A stretch of DNA of 64,000 bases from Gentiana macrophylla (Eukaryota > Streptophyta > Magnoliopsida > Gentianales > Gentianaceae): NCBI GenBank assembly GCA_026214975.1, contig CM047809.1, positions 26,487,375 through 26,551,374 on the forward strand, written 5' to 3'. The translations under genes were made by a program, and so were the position numbers. Shown here one piece after another: positions 48,477 through 59,999 of the stretch. The notes beneath the pieces are model-generated. The model had not been told where the DNA came from. It ran no database searches and saw nothing but the letters and a program-made list of their open reading frames with translations. Position 1 is the first letter of the stretch; each line of letters starts with the position of its first letter.

Positions 48477-49867
48477 AAAGAAATAAAAACAAGCTGAAAA
48501 ATAAGAAAACAGAAGGATGGACGAGCGTTCACTAAAGTGAACGAGCGTCTGGAAACTAAACCTATCGGACGGGCGTCTGCTATTGCGGACGAGCGTCTGA
48601 CTACGATCAGAACAGGAAATTGCAGAAAAACAGTAGGAAACTAGGGTTTATAAAACTAAAACTTAAACTAAACTTAATCTAAACGATTTGATTAATAAAC
48701 AATAAAGGAAAAACACAGCAAGGCGACTAGGTTCCACCTATCAACCAACAATCCAACTAGACGGTGATTAAAAAGACATAGTTTTTAGTAGTGATTTATT
48801 CACGAATTCAATTAAATATCTTCAATCAAATTCTAGGGTTTCGTTTATCTTTTCAAATAAACTAAACATGCAATCAAAACGAAATCACGAGGTTGTTTCC
48901 AAACTCTTACTCAACTAAACATGCATAATCTCTTAAAACACAATTAGATGCATTACTTTGAATAAAAGAGAACTTAAATAAACATACTTTCATAAATTTA
49001 TTCAAGCATAAATTAAACATAGATCGTTTCATCAAATCTTAATTCAATAAAACTTAAACAATACAAAACAGATCCAAAGTAATGAAAAACTATGAAATAA
49101 ACTCACTAAACTTAAGCATCGAACTCTCTAGTTGGTTTGTGTTGTTGATAGGCTTCCTCCGTCGACTCACTCACAGCAAGGCTTTTAGCCAACAATCATG
49201 TTGGAGATGATTGTTGGATTGGAGAAGTTCATCTCTGTGTAAAAGGCTTGTGGCATGAGCTTTTTGGTGTAAAATTGCGATCTCAATTATGTGGTATATG
49301 AATTAGGGTTAAGAGGTCAGCGCTATATATAGAGTTTTAAGTCGGTTATGACTAAGTCGGCCTTGAACGCCTGTCTGGTCTCGTGGGCGCCCGTCTGGTG
49401 GATCTTGACTTTGCTCTGAGCGTCCGTCCATGCTGCGTCCCAAACTCTCTGTATGTGATTTCTCCTCCGGGCGCTCGTCCATGAAATCAAACGCCCGTCC
49501 AGTGGGACGGGATGCGACGCTTCGTCTGGGTCGCTTTGAGGTCGGATTTCATCATCTTTATCCAATTTCTTTGAGCCAATTCCAACTCTATCTTGAATAA
49601 TTCGACTTGAACTTCATTTATCCTCTTATAGCACTCGAAAATCAACACCTACATGATAAATAAACAATGCAAAAATGTAATAAAATCCAAATAATAATAA
49701 TTCCATTAAATCAACACTTAAAATCATCAATTTTGCATACAACCCTCTTAAAATCATCTTTATTAAATAATTACACTTAAACCCTTAATTCTCATGTAAA
49801 TTATGCAAATGTGGGGAAAATAATAATGAAATACACCCTTAATAATCATATAAATATGGCCTTAACA
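48477..49867 (-). repeat. 5' LTR of the deleted gypsy element, truncated at its end
   Basis: Matches 45776-47162 nearly base for base, except in 49150-49550 where differences cluster. Confidence 0.85.
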
Positions 49868-49872
49868 GCGAT

Positions 49873-50312
49873 TCAGATACATTGAATCCTTGAAGTGATA
49901 TGATTCGGATACATGCATGAATCTGTGAAGTGATGCGAATCGAATTTATGCATCTGTGAAGAGATGCAATCAAATTCATTCATCTACGAAGTGGTGTAGT
50001 TCTTCATCCGGATTCATGAATCTCCGAACGGATATGACTAGTACCTTTTTATCCTATAAATACGACTCAAAGCAACATGAAAATACATTCATATTTGAAA
50101 GCATCATCATAACTATTTTTTAGTGTTCTCTGGTTTGATCAAACTAGTCACAGTTTGAATCAAACACCTCAATTGCATCCTGAGAGAGATTTATAAAAAC
50201 ACCAAGTGACTTTGTAGGGGAGAAACATCTCTTAAGAGACAATGAAAATCGCGTGCCTCGGATTATTGTTTTGTCGGTCCTTTTCCCCTAAGTGTTAAAT
50301 TTTTTCCCAACA
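49873..50312 (+). repeat. Second part of the copia-4 5' LTR
   Basis: Continues the LTR started at 45491. Contains CCTATAAATACGACTC (TATA box, about 50056) and ends TTTTTCCCAACA. It has repeated GAAGTGATGCGA-type words. Confidence 0.85.
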
Positions 50313-50379
50313 ATTTTAAGAGATGTCTTCGTTTTAGAATTTGACATTGAATGACTCCGTGGAACCTTCGATCCAAGTT

Positions 50380-50613
50380 ATGAATCAAGACTTGGTTCGC
50401 CTTGATAGTTTTGATGGGCACAATTTCACTCGTTGGTAAGAGAAAGTTTTGTTTTTCTTGACTATGATCAAATTGTCATACATTTTGAGTGGTGAACTTG
50501 CACCACTTCTAGAAGAGGCAAGTAATCAGAAATTTTTTATTGTCCCCATGTGAAGGTTCCAGTAGCAGCAAGTAATCACAAAGTTTTGATTGTCCCCATG
50601 CGAAGGTATGAAA

Positions 50614-50670
<57 letters not shown>

Positions 50671-53049
50671 CTAACTTGAATAATTCGTTCAATAAATAAA
50701 AATAAAAAAATTGATTGATTTTGTGTGCACATCACATGAAATGAATCTCATTGTGCACTTATTTGTGATAGATAATTCCAATGTTGGAATTAAAGTACAC
50801 TAAATTTTGACAATGCACTTTGGAAAATCTATGCGGGTTTGATGTGTTGATTGCATGCATATTTAATGTTGCACATACACAATTTTCAGTTGATTACATA
50901 TTATTAGTTTAATGTAATCATTACGTGCATCGTATTGCATGTCTTTGAGTTTTTGGCTTTGATAAATATGAATGGATATTGAACATGAATTACTGTCAGT
51001 AGTACTTGTAATTGCATCAATTTTGTTGGTGTATGCACTAATACAGTTTAGGTGCAAAAGTTGCTAATGGTCATATGTTGATTGATGTTTAGGCATTGAA
51101 TCTGCATGAATCTGTGTCTTGATGTTATATATATAAAAAACGTCTGTTAATTTAGTAGTTAACTATGTATGTGTAGTGTGGCTAAATAAACATTTTATTA
51201 CACTGCGTATGAACGTGGTAATGACACTTAATTTTTGGTGAACGAATAAGGATCTCAAAGATGTAGTTACCGTTTCCGACGGTAGAAAGAAAGGCAATAT
51301 CTTTGGATATAACTCACAACAATGATATAGTGTAAGTATAATGCAATGATTTGTTGAATCTTTATAAGTCGTCTTTTGTGCAATCTAAATATAATGGCGT
51401 TCCTAGCATTGCCAAGAGAGTTCATGATGAATCTCTTGATGATACATTGGTGGAACCACAATCAGATTTAGAACCAAGGAGATGTAAGAGACAAAGGACA
51501 GAAAAATCTATTGGTCCTAAATATGTGACGTGTTTACTGGAGGGTGATGTAAATAACATTACACATCAAACAAAGTTAATGATCAATGATGATAGTGATC
51601 TTGTCACATATTCAAAAGCCATTTCATCACTTGATGCTGTTTGTTTTTTCAGAAAGAAGCAACCAATGATGAAATGAGATCCATTATGTCAAACCAGACA
51701 TGGAAATTAGTAGATTTACCTCGTGGTTCTAAACCAATTGGTTATAAATGGATCGTCAAGAAGAAGTTAAATGCAGATGGATCCATTAACAAATACAAAG
51801 CCCGCCTCGTGGCTAAAGGCTTTAAATAGCATCATGGCATAGATTATTATGATACATATGCTCCAGTGGCACGGATATCATCTATCCATGTGTTGTTATC
51901 TCTTGCCTCAATCCACAATTTAGTTGTCCATCAAAGGGATGTGAAACCGGCTTTCCTAAATGATGATTTAGAGGAAGAGGTATATATGGAACAGCCTGAG
52001 GGATTTTTTTACCGGGACAAGAAAAGAAAGTTTGCAAATTGGTAAAATCTCTTTATGGTCTCAAGCAAGCCCCTATGCAATGGCATGAAAAGTTCAATAA
52101 AGTAATGCTGGAAAATGGATTCAGAGTCAATGAAGCTGATAAATGTATATACTCTACATATAGAAATGGTGCATGCATCATTGTTTGTCTATATGTGGAT
52201 GATATGCTCATCTTTGGTCCGAATTTGGAATCCATAAAGAAGCCTAAGCAATTATTGGAAGCTAACTTTGATATGAAGGATTTGGGAGAAGCGAACGTGA
52301 TCTTAGGGATCAAAATAATGAGGAAAGATGGATTTATATCATTAAATCAATCTCATTAGATGCTATGACCAATTACAGTATGCAAGTGTGATAGAAAGTC
52401 TTATATATGCTATGCATTGCATAAGACCTGATATTGCATATGCCATTGGTATATTAAGTCGTTTCACTGCTAATCCAGGAAAAGAGCATTGGAATGCGAT
52501 TTCCAGACTTTTGAGATACTTGAAAGAAATAATTGATTACGGATTACAGTAATGTGGGTTTCCAGTTGTACTTGAAAGGTACAGTTATGCAAGTTGGAAT
52601 AACATAGAATCGAATCCTACGTCCACCACTGGATAGATTTTTACCTTAGGAGGTCCAACTGCATCTTGGTGTTCGAAGAAATAAACTTGTGTTTCAGATT
52701 TGACTATGTTAACAAAATTTATTGCATTAGCATATGCAATTAAAAAAGCGGAATGGCTGAGAAATCTATTGATTGATATTCCTTTGTGGGAAAATCCATC
52801 TCCAGTAGTGATGATACATTGTGATAATAAAGTTACTTTGTATTATGTAGCAAGTAAGACTTACAATGGTAAGCAACGACATCTTAGTCTGAGACATCAA
52901 TCTTTTCGTGGATTACTTAAATAAGGAGTAATCTCTGTTGACTATGTAGAGTCAAAGAATAACATAGCAGATCATTTGACGAAAGGACTAGCAAGAGATA
53001 TAATTGCAAAAACAGCGAAAAGAACGAGATTAAGGTCTTTGAAACATTA
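50380..53049 (+). pseudogene. copia-4 gag scrap and pol, heavily decayed
   Basis: Gag start: MNQDLVRLDSFDGHNFTRW (50380), then LTMIKLSYILSGELAPL, cut off near 50530. Protease and most of integrase are missing. The gap holds a (TA)n run and AT-rich sequence. RT resumes at 51640: MSNQTWKLVDLPRGSKPIGY, KWIVKKKLNADGSINKYKAR, VHQRDVKPAFLNDDLEEEVY, SLYGLKQAPMQWHEKF, catalytic CLYVDDMLIFG (52190), MKDLGEANVILGIKI. RNase [55 protein letters not shown] to 53049. Frameshifts and stops throughout. Confidence 0.85.
50616..50667. repeat. (TA)n microsatellite
   Basis: About 52 bp of TA inside copia-4, between gag and RT remnants. Confidence 0.95.
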
Positions 53050-53411
53050 GTTAGTCTTGACGGGAACCCTACTTATGTTTTGAAATATAAACAAAGTTCA
53101 AAGGGTACAAACAAGTTAAAGTCTAACTAGAACGAGGCACTAGAGTATTTAGTCCATGTCCGCATGAACTACAAGTGAACACGATCTATGGTGAACTTCC
53201 ACTTAGTACCCTGATGAAACTTTGAGTTAGTCCGTGTCCGCATGAACCCATCTATGTACGATTTCCTACGATAATGCTTAGTCCTTTGTCCGCATTAACT
53301 ACAATGGCTTGATCCCCAAAGGGTACGTAGGCAATCACATTAGGTGACGCAGCCGCTTCATTCAATTGTTTTTTACGTATAAATTTTTTTTTTTGAAAAA
53401 TAGAGGGAAAT

Positions 53412-53917
53412 CGTTAGATATTTTTTCATAAAATTACATATTTTGTTATCGTATGCATTCGAGTTCTTGTAACAAAATAGGGTACGAAGTGATGCGATTC
53501 CGATACATTGAATCTACGAAGTGATGTGATTCGGATACATGAATATGCGAAGTGATGAGAATCGAATTCATGCATCTATGAAGAGATGCAATCAAATTCA
53601 TGCATCTGCGAAGGGGTGTAGCTCTTCATCCGGATTCATGAATCTCCGAATGGATATGACCAGTACCCTTTTTGTCCTATAAATAAGACTCAAAGCATAC
53701 ATGAAAATTCATTCATTTTTGAAAGCATCATCAGAACTATTTTTGAGTGTTCTTTGGCTTGATCAAAGTAGTCACTGTTTGAATCAAACACCTCCATTGT
53801 ATCATGAGAGAGATTTTCATGTACACCCCAAGTGACTTTGTAGGGGAGAAACATCTCTTAAAAGACAACGCAAAACGCGTGCCTTGGGGTATTGTTTTGT
53901 CGGTTTCTGGAGCACTC
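53412..53917 (+). repeat. First 3' LTR copy of copia-4 (incomplete)
   Basis: Starts CGTTAGATATTTTTTC. It matches 54296 onward almost base for base but breaks off at TTGTTTTGTCGG, without the CCCAACA end. Confidence 0.85.
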
Positions 53918-54295
53918 ATGAATTTCGGGATATAACGCATGACCATTAATGTGTTGGAACAAAGAGACACTCTTTCATCGGAATAGTATGTGTGATAACT
54001 CCGGTTACATCACGATGGTGTCCTTGGTTCAAGATGGTTCACCATAGCACCATGATGAAACTTTGAGTTATTTACACTAAGTGGAAGTTCAAAGCCAATG
54101 ATGAAACTTTGAGTTAGTCCGTGTCCGCATGAACCCATCTATGTACGATTTCCTACGATAATGCTTTGTCCGTGTCCGCATGAACTACAATGGCTTGATC
54201 CCCAAAGGGTATGTAGGTAATCACATTAGGTGATGCAACCGCTTCATTCAATTGTTTTTACGTATAAATTTTTTTTTGAAAAAATAGGGGGAAAT

Positions 54296-54823
54296 CGTTA
54301 GATATTTTTTCATAAAATTACATATTTTGTTATCGTATGCATTCGAGTTGTTGTAACAAATTAGGGTACGAAGTGATGCGATTCCGATACATTGAATCTA
54401 CGAAGTGATGTGATTCGGATACATGAATATGCGAAGTGATGCGAATCGAATTCATGAATCTATGAAGAGATGCAATCAAATTCATGCATCTGCGAAGTGG
54501 TGTAGCTCTTCATCTGGATTCATGAATCTCCGAACGGATATGACCAGTACCCTTTTTGTCCTATAAATAAGACTCAAAGCATACATGAAAATTCATTCAT
54601 TTTTGAAAGCATCGTCGGAACTATTTTTGAGTGTTCTTTGGCTTGATCAAATTAGTCACTGTTTGAATCAAACACCTCCATTGTATCATGAGAGATATTT
54701 TCAAGTACACCCCAAGTGACTTTGTAGGGGAGAAACATCTCTTAAAAGACAATGCAAAACGCGTGCCTTGGAGTATTGTTTTGTCTGGTCCTTTTCCCCT
54801 AAGTATTAATTTTTTTCCCAACA
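54296..54823 (+). repeat. Second, complete 3' LTR of copia-4
   Basis: 528 bp, ending TTTTTTCCCAACA next to TSD GATAC. It is preceded by AAATAGGGGGAAAT (polypurine tract). Confidence 0.88.
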
Positions 54824-54921
54824 GATACAATGCCATACTTATATAGGGAACAAGAAATGGATAAATATATTAATAGTTGAAAATAATAATAAAACAATTA
54901 TCACTAACAGTATCCTCAACA

Positions 54922-55470
54922 ATGGTATGATAGGTGTTGACTAGTAAAAATGGGTACAAAGACGAGTGATAGTGACGGGTGAGAATGCCGGACATATGGT
55001 AATTGCATGTGGTGTTTGGATAGGTGATAATAGAGCGTGGTGGTAGGGTGGGTGGTGGCTGATGAGGCGGGTGATGACAAGTGAGATGAGCCGATGAAGG
55101 GTGGTTGGGTGGTGACGGCGGGTAAAAAGGTGTGTAGTGGCAGTTGTTATGGGACGTGTGGTGACAAATGATGATTTTGTAGTGATGGCGTGGATGACAA
55201 GTGATATCATTGGCAATACAATGAGAAAACTTAAAATTTATTATTGCACTTGTTCATTATAATAACTATAATTAAGCTTCATTTATTCATAAAATCAATC
55301 CATTTAACCTATTGACATTCTTATTTTATGAAATTTTATTTATATTAGGGTTTGTGAAATGGAATGAATATGTTAAAATAACTTAGTACCAGGGCATATA
55401 TTAATTTAGGGATGGAACAAAGTCAATATTGACTCCCTCCTCTAATCTTATTAATTAGGTGAAAGCCTAT
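54922..55470. other. Non-coding DNA, GGTGGT-rich then AT-rich
   Basis: 54940-55200 is rich in GGTGGTGA-type words, like 44330-44480 near the other end of copia-5. The minus-strand open frame here is compositional. No gene is supported. Confidence 0.45.
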
Positions 55471-55837
55471 GGCCCGGTTTGGATTGAATGAAAAATGTAG
55501 AAAAGAAAAGAGAAGATAATAATAGAAAAGAAAAGGGAGGAGAATGAGAGATTGTAAAGTCTACATTAGCGTGTTTGGATTGAACTAGATAGAAATGAAA
55601 GGATAATGATAGATCGTCAGGTCTGTTTTTCTAAAAAATAATGGTGTCCTTCCGTTTCTGACCCATTTTGAAAGGAAAACATGTTCCTAAAATTGTATTG
55701 GGTCTTCTCCTTTTGTTTCTCGTCTTCTCCCTCCATTTCCTTCATGATAAAGTTTACCAAACACACAAAATTAAATCCCTCCAAATCATTTATTTTCTTT
55801 TCATGTCCTTTTTGTTAATCCAAACATGCACTAAAAG
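55471..55837. mobile_element. MITE with GGCCCGGTTTGGATT-type ends
   Basis: The left end GCCCGGTTTGGATTGAATG matches the reverse complement of the right end (GTGCATGTTTGGATTAACA) at most positions. Purine-rich left half and pyrimidine-rich right half allow folding. About 367 bp, non-coding. Confidence 0.5.
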
Positions 55838-55842
55838 TAAAT

Positions 55843-57868
55843 TGTAACGCCCCGTTCCCGGACAACGAGTCCTTATCCGTAAAAAGAACGTTCGGCACGT
55901 ATAAAATAAAATAAATTCCACTTTATACGTAAGCCTCTACTACGTCGTATCGAGTTAAGCAAAACAGAAGTAAAAGACTCGAGTAAATGTTTCTCAAACA
56001 TCCAAGAATAGAAACTCAACTAAAGATAGAAATGTAACATTTATTACAATGGAAAACCAAACGAAAACCAAACGTACGAAACCTCCAAAAAGAATACTAA
56101 AAGGAATTACAAAGTTTCCAAACAAACTTAAGTCTAACATATAAATAAACAAGAATAATTGAATTCTTCAACTTCGGCGTCCTTAGACGTCGACATCAAA
56201 GTCCTCATCGATCTCTGGATCAACGAGTTCATCTTCTCTCCCCTAAACACATAGAAAAACAATGAATTTGAGGTAAGTACATAGTACTCAATAAGAGGTA
56301 GAAGCTACAAATTAACTAAGGCTTATTAACAGGTTTTATTATATTAATTATCTTTATGAGACCGACTCAATCTAGGGTTCACTTCATGCCCATCGACATG
56401 TCATGACTATACGTTTCTAACTTAACTTATCTTGGTTACGTCAACATTCAAGGACACTACGCATGGCGTTCATCAACCTGAAGATATACTTGCTAACTAA
56501 CGGTGATTAGCACCTGATAGCTTCGGGGTCTCCCCGATATGCAATACGTTCGATGAATTTCCTCCACTACCCTTCAGCCTTTTGAGCCAGTAGCGTTGTT
56601 CACCTTTTATGAACGTATCACATCGCCGATATGAAATAGTGCCTAACCGAGAATAAGTGACGTTTTATCTTTTACTACACATATGTAATTATTATGTGTT
56701 GTTATCTAGCCACCTAAGTGTTTTCAAAGTGAAACTCACCTTATCAACTCTACTCCCTCACTTAGACAGCTAGACATCACATCCTATCAAATACACAGAC
56801 ATTGATGAACTCTAGTTCATCAAATCACAAGCCCTTTCATGCCCTTCCGATGGATCCGAACTTCAACTCCATTTAAGAGTACATTCGGTGCCGAAACTAA
56901 ATGAATCGGAAACTCAATCGAGGCTTGTTCATGTTTATTTAATGTTATTAGATCATGAAACAACGTTTAAAATCCCAAACATAGCTTAAAATAACTTATT
57001 TATCAAAACAGGGGCAATGTGCGCGTGTGCACAGTGGGCGAAAATTACATTCAGCCCGGCCAGTGTGTGCACATTCCAGGGGAATGTGCGCACACTCCAG
57101 AATCTGTCCCCATTCAGCCTTGGCAATGTGCGCACACTGATAGTCAATGTACGCACATTGAGCGCACAAAGCTCTCTAAACACATTTTTATGCACTTTTA
57201 CGATCTCTACTCAAATCCAAACATGTTCAACATCAAAATACTCAGAAAAATAGCTGAAAAAGATGACTTTTATCTACCATAACAACCCTAAATCCTTAGG
57301 CAACACGAAGGTATGATTTCTAACATAAAATCATATCAAACCATAACATAAAACCTAATAAACCATAAATTAACTTGTAGGAAGATCCTCTTACCTTTAA
57401 GCAAGCAAATCCAAGTCCAAAACTCAGAAAAACTGCAGCAAACGATCTTTCCTCTCACAGAAAACCTATGTGATCAATCCAAATTTGCATTAGAATCGAT
57501 CACACGCTTCGATTAAAACAAAACTACGAAATATATGAGTTTTGATCTCCAAAACTCATCCAAGAACACATCTAGGTCAAAATTACATACCTCAACAAAG
57601 TCTGAACTTTGAGTATTGAAACGACGCTCCTTTCACGACGATTCCAACGCTCTAATCGAATCTGAAACGATTGAGATTCGACTTAGGAACTGATGGAAAA
57701 TCTCTCAGCCCTAAATTGCTCTATGCGCCGTTTCTCTCACTGAACGTAGGAAATTTTCTGATTTCTTTTTGGTTATGAGAACTAATGGGATGTATTTTCC
57801 TTAAATACCCAATCCCAAAAATAATAATTTCTTATTATTTTCCCTTATAATACAAATCAGATTTCCCG

Positions 57869-57926
<58 letters not shown>

Positions 57927-58042
57927 TCAAATATATATAGATTTATCTCATAAAATTTAACTCCAATAAAAGAAGTCAGAATAATAATATTCGTTTTCGC
58001 AAAATAACACGTCTGTCTTTTCCCGAAAACTGGAATGTTACA
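55843..58042 (-). repeat. Solo LTR, Del/Tekay-like gypsy, minus orientation
   Basis: On the minus strand it runs TGTAACATTCCAG...GAACGGGGCGTTACA, 2.2 kb, with typical Del-type ends. No polypurine tract lies outside the start and no primer-binding site outside the end, so it stands alone. Flanking pentamers (TAAAT, GATAT) do not match. 57010-57170 repeats ATGTGCGCACA-type palindromic words, which produce overlapping chance ORFs on both strands. Confidence 0.65.
57869..57921. repeat. (TA)n microsatellite
   Basis: Pure TA run inside the solo LTR. Confidence 0.9.
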
Positions 58043-58193
58043 GATATGTACATTACATGTTGTTCAACATTATTTTTCTTCAATAAGATCTCATCGTTGA
58101 TTAATGTGCAGGTTTTTAAATTGATATCGATTTTGTCATAAAGAATTGAAGTAATTGTGTCGTTAAAGATCTAGTGTATATTCATATTAAATA

Positions 58194-58467
58194 CTCCCTC
58201 CGTTCCAAAATAACTGAGGCGGTTGTCAAAAAAATTGTTCCAAAATAACCGAGGCAGAACATTTTCCAAAATAATATTTAATGCACTTTTTCCTTTTTAC
58301 CCATCACTTTATTTTTTTCCATAAACTATTTTAAATGCACCAGCATTATTTACTCTATTTTTTATAAGGGTTTTCTAGTTTTTATTTAATCAAAGTCAAA
58401 ATAATTAATCACTTTTTTAATCTGCATGTTTTTTACAACTGTCTCGGTTATTGTGGAGCAGATGGAG
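58194..58467. mobile_element. Stowaway-like MITE 1
   Basis: CTCCCTCCGTTCC at the left and its inverted partner (GATGGAG) at the right, TA duplication at both sides, and inner ends AATAACTGAG / CTCGGTTATT. 274 bp. Confidence 0.85.
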
Positions 58468-58500
58468 TATATCATCACCGTAATCTTCCACAAGTATATA

Positions 58501-58765
58501 CTCCATCCGTTTCGAAATAACTGAGGTAGTTGCAAAAAACACGCATATTAAGGATGTGAGTTAATGCTTTAATTTGAATGTCAAAATGACTAAAAAACCC
58601 TTGATCTATAATTAATGCAATGTTGTATTTATTCTCTCACTCCTTAATAAATAATATTAGATGTAGGAAAAACACAATAAATGCTGCATTGTAAATGTTA
58701 TTGTCTCAGTTATTCTAGAAAAAATCGTTTTGACAATTGTATCAGTTATTTCGAAATTGATGGAA
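58501..58765. mobile_element. Stowaway-like MITE 2
   Basis: CTCCATCCGTTTCGAAATAA left. The reverse complement of the right end begins TTCCATCAATTTCGAAATAA. Flanked by TA. 265 bp. About 30 bp from MITE 1. Confidence 0.85.
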
Positions 58766-58847
58766 TATTTTATTTAATTCAGAGGCTAAGAACCTACTGC
58801 ATTTATTATATGAAATGATTTGTTTGTGAAAGTCGAGACATTAAGTA

Positions 58848-59138
58848 CTCCCTCCACTTTTTTTTTTATATGTTGCAGAGAGAAAATTCACACAGATTGA
58901 GAAAGTAATTAATACGTCTCAAATATAGTTTTGAAAATGTATTTTTTTTATGGGAGATGTAAATACTTTGTTGGTAAATGTGTTTTTAGTATTCGAAATG
59001 TAATTTTTTTATTGGAGATGTAAATATTTTATTAGTAAATGAGGAAAAATTAATAAATGATGTATTGAAAATGTACAATGACAAATAAATAAAAACAGAG
59101 CAAATTCTGAAATATGACAGATAAAAAAACGAAGGGAA
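58848..59138. mobile_element. Stowaway-like MITE 3
   Basis: CTCCCTCC at the left and GAAGGGAA at the right between TA duplications, with a different, longer AT-rich interior (291 bp). Inner ends are weaker than in the other two. Confidence 0.6.
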
Positions 59139-59139
59139 T

Positions 59140-59609
59140 AATATTTGTTAATACATGTAAAATAGAAATTTGATTAATTAAATAAAGTTTTAATTGTTTA
59201 TAAGGACGTGTTTTGGGACTTAATTAGGCACTTAGGACACACTTAAAAAATCATTAGTTATAAAGACACATTTTATTGAAATTTCCTAAATTACCCTTCT
59301 CCCACCGTGACATACTCTCTTGATCTGTTTATTGTATGGAGTCATTAACCGAAGAAAAGCTGCAATTTTTAGTACCAGTAATGGCGTGTCATTCCCAGAC
59401 AAAGAAGACTATATAGACCTTTCATCCGGAGGTAATAAATTGACCAAGTTCAAAAGGACGGATGATTAGAAGATTACGGTGAGATTTTTGGCGGGCGGCG
59501 GTGGTGTGGCCGGTGGTTGTCGTGGTTCTTCGATTCCGGAGCTTGACGTTTCGGACCTTGATAGAGTCAATGGGTCAGGTGTGTAACAAAGAAATTAGCA
59601 TCTATCAAT
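59140..59609. other. Intergenic DNA
   Basis: AT-rich to about 59300, then more balanced. A short plus-strand reading (SIPELDVSDLDRV, about 59530) is not recognised as any family. No gene is supported. Confidence 0.4.
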
Positions 59610-59837
59610 CAGTGACGGACCCAGAATTTTTTTTCAGTGGGGGCCAAATTCAAAAAAAAATGTTAAAAAACATGCAGCAGCCGGGTTTTGAACAAGTGAC
59701 CTCATGTATAATTATAATACTTCTAACCTGTTGAACTAAATAAGCAATTACACTAGAATTTGTCCGATAATATAATACTCTAATCTTTAATATTATTAAG
59801 AGGTATAAATAACCTCAAGACGACAAACCCGTCCCTG
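59610..59837. mobile_element. hAT-like MITE
   Basis: Left end CAGTGACGGACCCAG; reverse complement of the right end CAGGGACGGGTTTG. TCAAT occurs beside both ends (59605-59609, 59839-59843, the right one offset by one base). A GGGGGCC word near the left end is typical of this common plant repeat. 228 bp. Confidence 0.6.
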
Positions 59838-59999
59838 TTCAATACTTTGAAAAAACCCTTGTTCTAAAAAAGATACGAAAAAAAGCAGAAGAAGAGGAGA
59901 AGAAGAATATAAGCAAACTTTTGGCATCTGAAGGTCTTGAACTCGAGCAGAAGGCAGGAGATGGGTGAAGAGCAGAAGACAAAAGACAATAATTAGGTG

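Larger units (their letters stand above)
45577..49867 (-). mobile_element. Deleted gypsy-type element inserted in the copia-4 5' LTR
   Basis: TSD GCGAT at 45572-45576 and 49868-49872. TG...CA ends (TGTTCGG...CCTTAACA). The left LTR is 45577-47162 (1.59 kb). The right LTR (48477-49867) lacks the corresponding first 200 bp. The interior (47163-48476) has no ORF. On the minus strand AAGTGTGGGGAGT (polypurine tract) precedes the LTR start TGTTAAGG. The primer-binding site and one LTR end were lost in an internal deletion, so it is non-autonomous. Confidence 0.85.
45491..54823 (+). mobile_element. copia-4: copia element with split 5' LTR and duplicated 3' LTR
   Basis: Perfect TSD GATAC at 45486-45490 and 54824-54828. 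The 5' LTR is 45491-45576 plus 49873-50312 (about 526 bp), split by a gypsy insertion. The internal region (50313-53411) holds a gag scrap and pol. A 3' LTR (53412-53917, lacking its last 20-odd bases) is followed by about 170 bp, a second copy of the 3' internal end, and a complete 3' LTR (54296-54823, ending CCCAACA). Confidence 0.88.
44290..54921 (-). mobile_element. copia-5: gag plus 5' LTR remnant, host of the nested elements
   Basis: Element orientation is minus. Its 5' LTR starts TGTTGAGGATACTG at 54921, runs to 54824, is interrupted by copia-4 (45491-54823), and finishes at 45490-45444 (CTGTCA). About 140 bp in total, it is close in size and opening to the copia-1 LTR. Primer-binding site TGGTATAAGAGTC (45440-45428, degraded) and gag follow. 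Pol and the 3' LTR are missing beyond about 44290. Confidence 0.75.

Noticed and set aside
57017..57282. Overlapping cysteine/threonine-rich open frames
   Set aside because: They result from the repeated GTGCGCACA palindromes in the solo LTR.
59480..59734. Possible 5' end of a host gene
   Set aside because: The frame is short and ends in a hAT-like MITE, with no family resemblance.
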